IMG/VR virus record: IMGVR_UViG_3300013119_000052
Location: 1-48,083 of that record
Reading direction: 5' to 3' (one strand)
Source: a virus
DNA length: 48,083 bases
Both the position numbers and the translations under genes were made by a program. Every line of letters starts with the position of its first letter. Within the stretch, counting starts at the first letter, position 1. Below are positions 40,912 to 48,083 of this stretch, in pieces. The notes beneath the pieces were generated by a model. The model saw nothing but the letters and a program-made list of their open reading frames with translations. It searched no databases and was not told where the DNA came from.

Positions 40912-41151
40912 TTATTTAATTAATTCTATAATCTCGTGCATCGCACGTTCATAGCCTCTCTGATCCGCCTGAACTAAGGCCCAATTAGGGTTTTCATAGG
41001 CGTTCTTAGAACGATTAGCTGCATTAGACGCATCAATTTTCTTACTTAGTAACTCGCTTAGGCGTTGTCGAAGGAGGAGGGAGGTGATAAACACTCCCCT
41101 CATATCCTTCTCAGCCTGTGGATCTAAATCATTAATCCAAGACTTTTTCAT
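40912..41151 (-). CDS. Small protein between portal and scaffold (79 aa)
   Basis: All-helical with D-L-D-P-Q-A-E-K-D-M-R-G-V-F and a C-terminal Y-E-R-A-M-H-E-I-I-E-L-I. Small helical proteins occupy this slot in related podoviruses. Start overlaps the portal stop. Function unknown, presumably head assembly. Confidence 0.72.
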   Translation of the reverse strand: MKKSWINDLDPQAEKDMRGVFITSLLLRQRLSELLSKKIDASNAANRSKNAYENPNWALVQADQRGYERAMHEIIELIK

Positions 41152-42908
41152 TATGTAGGAATATCTCCAATATCTACAGATTGTTCTACAGCTAAGTCCT
41201 CTTGTGCGGCATTAACTGCTGATTGCGTCTGTTGTTGTTCTTCTACAGCAATGTTAGGCTTGAAGATCTCATAACCCTTAAGGTTAGTAACATCATCTAC
41301 AAACTTAGTTAATGCTAATGCGCTGGTATGCGGTGCAATCATTTGACCTATTGGTGAATTGAAGATACCAATGACGTTCTGGAGGTCTTGAGCTTGCTGT
41401 CCGAAGTGTCTAGCACCTACTGGGCGTAACTTACCATTAGCTGTAATATCTTCCTTAGTGACCGTTACAAACTGTTCTACGCCTAGTGAGTTATCCATAA
41501 CACGGATTACATCAGTACCTTCCATGTTACGCTTAGCTACCTCTAGCATAGAGTTCATAGTAGGTTCTAGTAGTTCAATCTCGAAGTGGGTGATCTTCTC
41601 TTGGAAAATACGACCTGCTGCATTCTGTAATTGACCTACCTCAAAGGCTGTCTTCTCACCGGGAGTACGGATACCCATAGCTTCCCTTGGTGCGCCTGCC
41701 ATAAGTTCCATCTTATCTTCAATAATCTGGATGTCTTGTGTGGCTGCTATAACGCCCTGTAAGCTCTTAGTTACTTCAGATACACTACCAGCTTCATCAA
41801 TCTGGATTGTCTCTCCAGGGCCGTATGAGAACTCCTCAACCTCACCTGCAACTACAAGTGGTGGGTGTACAAGAAGATCCATAGCATCAGCTTTAAGATT
41901 CTCTAGATGATCAATACGATATTGCATACCAACTAGATTATCTAGAGGGCCCATAGACCATAGATTATCTGGACGAGAACGCCAACCTACATGATAGATA
42001 GGAGCACCACCAGTCCAACTAGGAATCTGTTCATCGCGTACAATAAGGGAACGATCAGCAATAGTTAGGATGCGGTTGGTGTGTAACTCACCTGTAGATT
42101 GATTATGATAGTCCCCATAGAACTCTAGAATTTCAACAAAGTCAGATTGGTAGTATTCATGCATATTACCAAATCCGTCCACAGAATAGCCTGTAGCCTT
42201 ATCAAAGTCTTCTACTGTGTAACCACCTACGTTGTTACGGAAGTTCTCCCTACGCTCTACTACAGGGCCCCAGAAGGCTTGATCTGGATTAGTTTGAGCC
42301 AGCTTCTTAAGTTCACCTATGGTTTTAACAGAACGTATAATCTTAAAGCTATCTTGGAAGCTGGTTGCTAGTGGGTTGAATACCACATCTAAAGGACTGA
42401 TACGTACAGGAACTGGACCAACATAATCTGGGATTAGTTCACCATCTTCAGTCTCTTTGTAATTAGCTTCAAAATCAACTGTACAGAACGCATTACCATA
42501 GTCAATATAGTCATATACCAATTTAGAGAACTCAGTACGTACACGTCCTTCACGAGCCTTATTGCTCATGTAAGTCTGTATTGCGTCCCTCTTAGCACGT
42601 ACACTATCTTCTTGGGAATAACCCATCCAACGCAACCAGTTATCATTAGGGAATAATGAACTGATGTAGTTAGAGTGTAAGTTATCCCTAATCTGACATA
42701 GTTTAGGTGTAGTGGTTGTATTCTTCCATGGCAATGTCTGGTTAGTTGTAGTAGTGGTATCTGTAGCGAATACGTAGTCACGTAGTTCTAACCACTCCTG
42801 TACCTTACCCTGACGTTGCCTATTAAACTTGTCCCACAGGTATGTAACCCATTGGCTTTGATCATCCTGTTGAAGCAGGCTTGTTAACTCGGCTACCTTG
42901 TCCGACAT
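41151..42908 (-). CDS. Portal (head-tail connector) protein
   Basis: 585 residues, slightly longer than T7 gp8 (536). Typical features: early Trp/Arg helix (W-L-E-L-R-D-Y-V-F), D-N-W-L-R-W-M, the Y-D-Y-I-D-Y-G-N segment, R-I-S-P-L-D-V-V-F-N-P, and a long helical crown domain near the C-terminus with Gln/Glu-rich tail. Placed between terminase and scaffold, as expected for the packaging ring. Confidence 0.92.
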   Translation of the reverse strand: MSDKVAELTSLLQQDDQSQWVTYLWDKFNRQRQGKVQEWLELRDYVFATDTTTTTNQTLPWKNTTTTPKLCQIRDNLHSNYISSLFPNDNWLRWMGYSQEDSVRAKRDAIQTYMSNKAREGRVRTEFSKLVYDYIDYGNAFCTVDFEANYKETEDGELIPDYVGPVPVRISPLDVVFNPLATSFQDSFKIIRSVKTIGELKKLAQTNPDQAFWGPVVERRENFRNNVGGYTVEDFDKATGYSVDGFGNMHEYYQSDFVEILEFYGDYHNQSTGELHTNRILTIADRSLIVRDEQIPSWTGGAPIYHVGWRSRPDNLWSMGPLDNLVGMQYRIDHLENLKADAMDLLVHPPLVVAGEVEEFSYGPGETIQIDEAGSVSEVTKSLQGVIAATQDIQIIEDKMELMAGAPREAMGIRTPGEKTAFEVGQLQNAAGRIFQEKITHFEIELLEPTMNSMLEVAKRNMEGTDVIRVMDNSLGVEQFVTVTKEDITANGKLRPVGARHFGQQAQDLQNVIGIFNSPIGQMIAPHTSALALTKFVDDVTNLKGYEIFKPNIAVEEQQQTQSAVNAAQEDLAVEQSVDIGDIPT

Positions 42909-44512
42909 TAAAATCTTCCTCCAAACCTACTCTTAGGTTTATCATTCATAAAAAAGTCCTTCATAGCAGTTCCCATACTCTTAGCAGGGGGAACGGCAAT
43001 TTCAACTGCTGATGCTAGAGCATCCTTACAGTCATCGTGTGCAGGACGAGCTTTTATTAACTCTTCCTCAAGAACATTAGTCCAACCACCTTCTTGGTGC
43101 CACACTTCTAAGTTATCATATCTGTGCTCTAATGCAGCCGCAATACGTTCTCCCTTAGTACCTTCAGCTCTAGAGGGCCTGAACTCATCCACAGACAGCC
43201 TCAAACCATCCTTACGGACATAATCTTTAATTGCATTAACAATTACCTTCTGGGCTACTGTCACCTCAGCACGGAGCTTAGAGAAGACCCATTTGGAATG
43301 TAATGTTTTGATATGCTTAAAGTATTCCAAGGTTTTATCAGATTTGAATCTATCAATATCTAATACATAAACGTTATTGTCACAGTCAACACCAATAACA
43401 ACAATAGCTGTATAGTCAGCAGCTTTACTTAAACTAAATGCAAAGTCTACTGCGGCGTATATGTTAAGCTTACGTCCAGAATAAAACCACTTACTTCCCT
43501 CTTTCCTGAGCTTTCGTACATCATAATACTGGAACTTGTCCCTACTGATGCGGTCAGAGGATGGATCGTTAGGGTCGTTGTAGTATTGCGCAAAGAACTG
43601 CACCCTGTCAGAATACTCAGCCCCAATACGAGCCAATACTTGTAGATCGAAGCCATAAGCTTTACCATCATCCCTTACAACACGAGGCCAGATGAAAATA
43701 TTATCTGTCTCAACTTTAAATTCCTTAATGTCCCATACATTAGCTTGGTCTACTTTAACTCCATCTGAGTTATACACATCATAGATTTGATTTCTCCATG
43801 TATCGTATATATCAGTTGGGTGATAGCGTGTACCACAAGCCATTGTAAAACCACCAGCATTCCTGATCGAAGTGAACTGTGAGGCCTTCTTGCTAACTGA
43901 CTCACGTCCATCTTCTGTATAAGCATTCTCAGGAACCACTAAGTCATCCGCCAATATAATATCTGCGTGCCAACCTGTGGTGTTAGTTGTTAAGCCTGCT
44001 GTAGCGATAGTGGGGTCACGAGTACCTTCCTCAGAACGTTTAACATGATCTACACTAATCTTAGTGGAAGACCATTTCTCACGCTTACCTTCTTGAGGGT
44101 GTATATACTCAGGGAAGTATCTACGATAGACAGTACTACCTAAGATATTCTTAATAGCGTAAAGCTGAGTAATAGCTAGTTCTGCTGTTGCAGAGACATA
44201 AAGCATTGTTACTTCTGGGTGTCTTGTTACAATCCAAGCACACCATGTAGCTACCATGTGACTCTTTAGATGAGCACGTGGTAACATTATTAGTTTGTTA
44301 GAGGTTAGTGACTCACCTTGCCCATAAAGAGAATAGTCCTGCATCCACCGGAATATCTCCTCATGTACTTTTCCGTACATATAACCGGGGTTTACCAGAC
44401 GGGCAAAGAGGAACAAGTCCTCCTTAGCCGCCTCTCTAATCTCTCTAGCCTTTGCAGGCATAATCTTGAGCTTGTGATTGGCTTCCTCTAACCAATCATC
44501 TTGATCAGACAT
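42908..44512 (-). CDS. Large terminase subunit
   Basis: 534 residues. ATPase: Walker A-like P-R-A-H-L-K-S-H (78-85), the T-G-W-H-A-D region, and Walker B D-I-I-L-A-D-D (about 186-192). Nuclease: A-A-V-D-F-A-F-S (about 350), D-Y-T-A, and H-D-D-C-K-D-A-L (about 495). Cuts concatemers and drives packaging through the portal encoded next. Its start overlaps the upstream chaperone gene by 8 bases. Confidence 0.95.
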   Translation of the reverse strand: MSDQDDWLEEANHKLKIMPAKAREIREAAKEDLFLFARLVNPGYMYGKVHEEIFRWMQDYSLYGQGESLTSNKLIMLPRAHLKSHMVATWCAWIVTRHPEVTMLYVSATAELAITQLYAIKNILGSTVYRRYFPEYIHPQEGKREKWSSTKISVDHVKRSEEGTRDPTIATAGLTTNTTGWHADIILADDLVVPENAYTEDGRESVSKKASQFTSIRNAGGFTMACGTRYHPTDIYDTWRNQIYDVYNSDGVKVDQANVWDIKEFKVETDNIFIWPRVVRDDGKAYGFDLQVLARIGAEYSDRVQFFAQYYNDPNDPSSDRISRDKFQYYDVRKLRKEGSKWFYSGRKLNIYAAVDFAFSLSKAADYTAIVVIGVDCDNNVYVLDIDRFKSDKTLEYFKHIKTLHSKWVFSKLRAEVTVAQKVIVNAIKDYVRKDGLRLSVDEFRPSRAEGTKGERIAAALEHRYDNLEVWHQEGGWTNVLEEELIKARPAHDDCKDALASAVEIAVPPAKSMGTAMKDFFMNDKPKSRFGGRF

Positions 44513-44816
44513 TTATAACCTTTAATCTAGCCTCTGCTCGCTTAACTAGGACATCCTGTGGGACAGGCTCCCCTGTCTCAACATTACGTGTTACGTACCA
44601 GTCCGTAGAGGATAAGTAAGATCTTGCCTCTAGGTTAGTTTGTTCACGTAATTCTTGTGCTTTATAAGCGTCTTTTTCAGATTGTGGCAAATACTCAACC
44701 TCGCACCCTTCTTCAATTAAAGAGGTGTACTGCTCGCCGTCTTTTTCAAATGGTGCGCTAGAGGTATTTCCTTCATGCCAACGCCAACCGTCAAAGTGTT
44801 CAATTAGTTTTTTCAT
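44505..44816 (-). CDS. Tail fibre assembly chaperone-like protein 2 (103 aa)
   Basis: The N-terminal half shares S-A-P-F-E-K-D and L-I-E-E-G-C-E-V-E-Y-L-P-Q with the product at 45975-46301. The C-terminal half has the A-R-S-Y-L-S-S-T-D-W-Y-V-T-R, E-T-G and A-E-A-R pattern of Tfa-type fibre chaperones. It sits right behind the second fibre gene, whose stop it touches, so it probably folds or trimerises that fibre. Confidence 0.82.
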   Translation of the reverse strand: MKKLIEHFDGWRWHEGNTSSAPFEKDGEQYTSLIEEGCEVEYLPQSEKDAYKAQELREQTNLEARSYLSSTDWYVTRNVETGEPVPQDVLVKRAEARLKVINV

Positions 44817-45490
44817 TAGAAGTTCACCTCTATCTCTCCATCAATAGACTCGTTTCTCAGCTCGTAGGTTGTTCCAATGGAAAGCCCAGACAAATTTGCT
44901 ACAAGGATATTTGCATATCTTGTTGATGCTGCCGTTCCTAGAGATATATCAGAGGCAGGTATACCTGTCTTTATTATTGATCCGGAAGTGGTTCTTAATG
45001 AAAATGTTCCAGTGACACTAATTGAAGACGGAAGTGATAAGCTCATTATTGGTAGATATATAATACCAAGTGTTGCGCTAACAGCACTACCAACCCCTAA
45101 TATCCTAATAGTGGAGCCACCCCCTCCAAACACATTAGGACTTAAATTAGCCCCTGTATATAGTTCATGCCAAGGCTGGACCACACCGGCTTCTATGGTT
45201 CTCCCAAAGAATCTTTCATTTCTACCTACAAAGGCTGACTGTGTGGTGCCAGATTTTACATTTACACCAAGGACACTGGTTCCACCTATAGGAGAATTTA
45301 AGCTTGACTCAGCCAATATACTAGCTGTAGGTGCATTCCAATCAACAGCTACACCATCCCCACCAAGGCCATGACCACCGTTGATTACTACTCTGCCTAC
45401 AGTGACATCTGTAGTACTAGTCTGCACATCCGCAGAGGCTGCTGTTCCTACATCATTAACTAATTCACCTGTATCTCTTGCTTGTGTCAT
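44816..45490 (-). CDS. Second tail fibre / fibre tip protein (224 aa)
   Basis: Begins with a V-G-T-A-A-S-A-D-V-Q-T-S segment and contains Y-T-G-A-N-L-S-P-N-V-F-G-G; both occur almost identically in the 488-residue fibre, but it lacks that protein's N-terminal virion-binding part. It therefore looks like a separate distal receptor-binding piece or an alternative tip. The C-terminal 100 residues are diverged beta-rich sequence. Confidence 0.8.
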   Translation of the reverse strand: MTQARDTGELVNDVGTAASADVQTSTTDVTVGRVVINGGHGLGGDGVAVDWNAPTASILAESSLNSPIGGTSVLGVNVKSGTTQSAFVGRNERFFGRTIEAGVVQPWHELYTGANLSPNVFGGGGSTIRILGVGSAVSATLGIIYLPIMSLSLPSSISVTGTFSLRTTSGSIIKTGIPASDISLGTAASTRYANILVANLSGLSIGTTYELRNESIDGEIEVNF

Positions 45491-45978
45491 TGTAATAACC
45501 TCGCACTATCTTCTTCAAATTCTGCATTAATCTGTTCTTTAATGCGCTGTTCTTTCTTAGCTTCTTGTTTGTTAGGCCTACCAGCAGCTTTCTTATCCCA
45601 GCCCCTATCAGCTAACCATTTAGAAGCTTGGAAGCTACCACCCTCTACAGATTGATCAATCATGTCCTTAACAGCTTGTGACCTAATCTTAAGTTCAAGC
45701 TCTTCACGCCATTGTTCAATCTCTACTAGTAAAGCTCTATTCTCTGTGATCTTCTTCCAATGTTGCCAACCTAGTAAATACTTAGTTGCAAAATCATATT
45801 CAGTTGGATCTTCATGTTGAATGTAGAGCTTCTTCAGGGAAGGATAAACTTTACCTTTATACTCATAATCATCTTCCTTAAGGGTGAATACAGAGAAGTC
45901 TGTATAACCCTTTTCAAGGAATAATGACTGAGTAAGAGGTCTTCCCCTATTGTCCAACATCTTACTCTTATCTATCAT
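45487..45978 (-). CDS. Putative small terminase subunit
   Basis: 163 residues, helical. The C-terminal part (about 110-163: A-S-K-W-L-A-D-R-G-W-D-K-K-A-A-G-R-P, then a Lys/Glu-rich helix) resembles small terminase proteins of marine podoviruses as I remember them. It lies two genes upstream of the large subunit, separated by a fibre-chaperone pair, which is unusual. DNA-binding role is inference. Confidence 0.6.
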   Translation of the reverse strand: MIDKSKMLDNRGRPLTQSLFLEKGYTDFSVFTLKEDDYEYKGKVYPSLKKLYIQHEDPTEYDFATKYLLGWQHWKKITENRALLVEIEQWREELELKIRSQAVKDMIDQSVEGGSFQASKWLADRGWDKKAAGRPNKQEAKKEQRIKEQINAEFEEDSARLLQ

Positions 45979-46301
45979 AATTGTTTACGTAGCTCCGCTA
46001 TTTCATTCTCTAAGTCTTGTAGGAACTTAATGGCCTCAACATCCCCTAAAGCAGCTTCACGTAATTTACGTGGAGTTTGTTTAGATTCTAGAGATGTGAT
46101 TTGTATAATTACAGATTCACGATCTTGTTGAGCTTGATATTCATCTTTTTCGGCTTGTGGTAGATACTCAACTTCACAACCTTCTTCAATTAACTCACTC
46201 CATTGGTCTGAGTCTTTTTCGAAAGGTGCGCTTTTTATCAATTTACCATCTTCTTTAAACTCTAAATGAAAAAAACCGTTTTTACGTTCAATCAATTTCA
46301 T
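45975..46301 (-). CDS. Tail fibre assembly chaperone-like protein 1 (108 aa)
   Basis: The ATG at 46301 (GGGAG eight bases upstream, TAATG overlap with the fibre stop) is preferred over 46316. Shares K-S-A-P-F-E-K-D-S-D-Q and L-I-E-E-G-C-E-V-E-Y-L-P-Q-A-E-K-D with its paralogue at 44505-44816, but the C-terminal half differs (a helical Glu/Leu end), so the chaperone domains may serve different fibres. Confidence 0.78.
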   Translation of the reverse strand: MKLIERKNGFFHLEFKEDGKLIKSAPFEKDSDQWSELIEEGCEVEYLPQAEKDEYQAQQDRESVIIQITSLESKQTPRKLREAALGDVEAIKFLQDLENEIAELRKQL

Positions 46302-47767
46302 TAAACCAGCTCCCATGTTGCGCCTGATGTTGTTGGTACTGCGTAATAAGGTCTATCCTGCAACACACCTGTAAGACCGGTAACCTCCAATAAAACAAAC
46401 TTATTATTAGCAGTAATAATGTTTAGTGATGGAACTGAAAAGCTGCCTACACTCACAAAAAAATTATCCACTATGTTTATAGTTCCCGTCCCAAGACTTA
46501 ATGACGGACTATTCTTATTCAGTGAATGAGGGCACTTCAACCATACCGAGGTGGCTGATCTAGGTATGGCTTCACAAGCTGGAACGCTAGCAACCCCCCC
46601 GAACACATTAGGGTTTAAGTTAGCCCCAGTGTAGACAGGTTGCCAGTCTGACCAAGTATTGTCAAAGTACCTTGTATATACAGCCCCTGCCATGGAGCCT
46701 GCAATACCTAAAGCAACCTGTGAAACATTCCCTGAACTATATTCAATAACTTCTATGGTGAAGAACGTGCCCGTATCAGGACTGTTGGAAGCGACATCAT
46801 TAGCACGCCATTTACCCCCTGTGGATGCGTCATTAAAGTCTGAAACTATGGGGGCTTGATCACCATTACCCCACGAACCATTAGCCAGTAAGGCACCTGC
46901 CGTAGCATCTGTAGGACTGGTTTGTACATCAGCATATGCAGCAGTACCTAAATCAGCATTAGTAGGAACTTCTGTTGGGGCTGTACCTAAGTCAGCAAAA
47001 GCTGCTGTACCAAAGTCAGCAAACTCAACTGAGTTAAACGCTACAAAGGTTACATAGTCATCCGCATCAGTAACTGGTGTAGTTAAGACAACTTGTGTCC
47101 CAGAAGACGCATCATAATCTACACCAATAACTAGCCTAGCACCATTATAGAATGCTTCTACAAAGTTAGGGTCATAGGTGAATGCAAAGGTGTCTTGACC
47201 TGCTACGTTAGTGAAGGTTGCTTCTTCCTTCAAACCATTTACCGAACTACTAGCATTAATCCAAGTCATACTACCGGCATCATAAACTTTCATCAACGCA
47301 TCAGTAGTATTGAAATAGAGGTCACCGGCTGTAGCTGGATTACCTACCGGACTCAATGCCGGTTCTGTTGCATAAGCTCCCCAGTACTGGTCTTGGAACT
47401 CATCCAGTGTATTGGACGCATTGGTTTCACTAACCGCAGCATCGGAAGCTGATTGTGCCGCATTAGTCTCACTAACTTGGGCAGCATCTCTTGCGGCTTC
47501 TGCTTCAGCCACTAGGTTTTGTAGAGTTACTTCATAGTCAGTACCACCTACTGTAATCTTACTAACAAAATTACCTTCGTTGGCATTTAGTTGATTGATG
47601 TTGATGATGTTATTATCATCCATATCAATACTCTGTCGGAGGATGTTATTACCTCCTTCTAGATGTAGTATGTCGTTATTTACTACATTCTCTAATATTG
47701 TGAAATTGTTATTGATTATACTTCTATCATAACCACTACCAATATCACCTAATACAATGTCGGTCAT
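46301..47767 (-). CDS. Tail fibre protein (488 aa)
   Basis: First gene of the leftward arm. The N-terminal part (1-85) probably attaches to the tail. A coiled coil of S-E-T-N-A-A-Q-S-A-S-D-A-A type repeats spans about 85-125. A Y-F-N-T-T-D-A-L-M-K-V-Y-D segment, a G-T-A-(A/P) repeat stretch (about 265-300) and a beta-rich tip with Y-T-G-A-N-L-N-P-N-V-F-G-G follow. These are typical of podoviral receptor-binding fibres. Chaperone gene directly downstream. Confidence 0.88.
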   Translation of the reverse strand: MTDIVLGDIGSGYDRSIINNNFTILENVVNNDILHLEGGNNILRQSIDMDDNNIININQLNANEGNFVSKITVGGTDYEVTLQNLVAEAEAARDAAQVSETNAAQSASDAAVSETNASNTLDEFQDQYWGAYATEPALSPVGNPATAGDLYFNTTDALMKVYDAGSMTWINASSSVNGLKEEATFTNVAGQDTFAFTYDPNFVEAFYNGARLVIGVDYDASSGTQVVLTTPVTDADDYVTFVAFNSVEFADFGTAAFADLGTAPTEVPTNADLGTAAYADVQTSPTDATAGALLANGSWGNGDQAPIVSDFNDASTGGKWRANDVASNSPDTGTFFTIEVIEYSSGNVSQVALGIAGSMAGAVYTRYFDNTWSDWQPVYTGANLNPNVFGGVASVPACEAIPRSATSVWLKCPHSLNKNSPSLSLGTGTINIVDNFFVSVGSFSVPSLNIITANNKFVLLEVTGLTGVLQDRPYYAVPTTSGATWELV

Positions 47768-47782
47768 TATATTCCCTTCTTG

Positions 47783-47810
47783 CGTTAATATTAACGTCCC
47801 TCTCGGGACG
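47783..47810 (-). other. 5' leader hairpin and palindrome before the first late gene
   Basis: CGTCCC-GAGA-GGGACG on the minus strand (47795-47810), immediately followed by the palindrome CGTTAATATTAACG (47783-47796), then AGAAGGG and ATG. A structured 5' end could stabilise the virion mRNA or bind a regulator. Confidence 0.6.
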
Positions 47811-47877
47811 AGTGTACACTTAAATTATCTCGTGTAAACGTCTTTACACTTACTCGTATGCTCATAAGGCACAAGTG

Positions 47878-47905
47878 CCTATAACCTAGGGAACCCATTT
47901 GGCAA
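47878..47905 (-). promoter_or_regulatory. Candidate promoter of the leftward arm
   Basis: On the minus strand TTGCCA (47905-47900), a 16-bp spacer and TATAGG (47883-47878): a moderate sigma70 match. The dyad AGGCACAAGTGCCT (47867-47880) overlaps the -10 and start region and could be an operator. A promoter used by the phage sigma factor may lie here instead. Confidence 0.4.
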
Positions 47906-47963
47906 CTTTTCTGTGAGAAAATTTTGAGTTGCAATGCAATAGAACAACAACCCCCTATGTCCC

Positions 47964-48083
47964 CCTGCCTACCCCCTAGTTGTATTGGCGTCTTCGACGA
48001 GGTGTAATGTCTTTCCCTACACCTCACCACATCCACAAAACACACAAACCCAGTGTTTATGCGCCTTTCAGGCGAGTGGTAGG
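47964..48083. repeat. Right terminal direct repeat
   Basis: Second copy of the 120-base repeat at 1-120, same orientation, differing at three positions. The third hairpin stem CGCCT/AGGCG is retained with loop TTC instead of TCC. Its presence at the very end supports a complete linear genome with terminal redundancy, or an untrimmed circular assembly. Confidence 0.8.

Noticed and set aside
44877-45374. 165-codon plus-strand frame across the second fibre
   Set aside because: Antisense shadow of a low-complexity fibre gene that has clear homology to the first fibre.

Overview
The window looks like the essentially complete genome of a short-tailed (podovirus-like) dsDNA phage of a Gram-negative bacterium. 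The first 120 bases recur at the last 120 with three mismatches, as direct terminal repeats would. Between them lie one rightward early/replication arm (about 1.0-24.2 kb) and one leftward virion/lysis arm (about 47.8-24.3 kb). The arms converge on a terminator at 24.25 kb. No phage RNA polymerase, integrase or repressor is visible. Transcription apparently starts from four near-consensus sigma70 promoters in the left noncoding region. The phage encodes its own ECF-like sigma factor, as phiEco32-type phages do. The Gram-negative host is inferred from secreted proteins, an outer-membrane barrel and the sigma70 promoters; a marine gammaproteobacterium is plausible but unproven.

Left arm. A 1-kb promoter region is followed by small early proteins (1.0-3.8 kb). 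Next comes an accessory biosynthetic island (3.8-11.2 kb): a conserved unknown protein, a class I glutamine amidotransferase-like enzyme, a class II amidotransferase, a COOH-NH2 ligase, an amidoligase and an ATP-grasp ligase. A tRNA-Arg(CCU), an HNH endonuclease and small proteins are interspersed. At 10.2-13.3 kb there is a chain of overlapping genes for small paralogous proteins sharing a P-x-G-A-T-H motif and a C-terminal L-E-x-I-M-D-x-Y-L motif, plus a secreted transglycosylase with a similar C-terminal segment. Replication and nucleotide metabolism follow (13.2-23.8 kb): T7-type primase-helicase, sigma factor, family A DNA polymerase, ssDNA-binding protein, 5'-3' exonuclease, HNH nuclease, DUF3310 protein, DnaQ-like nuclease, and ribonucleotide reductase beta and alpha. 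A secreted outer-membrane-barrel-like protein ends the arm.

Right arm, in transcription order: tail fibre and chaperone, putative small terminase, second fibre and chaperone, large terminase, portal, scaffold, major capsid, decoration protein, terminator, head fibre-like protein, tail tubular proteins A and B, a GNAT acetyltransferase, three internal virion proteins, an M15 endolysin, holin- and spanin-like proteins, two small proteins, and two surface proteins including a LamG/lectin-like one.

The most unusual signals are: (1) the peptide-ligase island; (2) a slippery A AAA AAG site joining the class II amidotransferase frame to a start-less zinc-ribbon frame; (3) two core genes, the class II amidotransferase and DNA polymerase, whose catalytic N-termini require AUC and AUA start codons; (4) the six-member small-protein family whose 3' ends carry the ribosome-binding sites of the next genes; (5) a tRNA gene overlapping the end of a coding sequence; (6) hairpin-bearing terminal repeats that are not identical.
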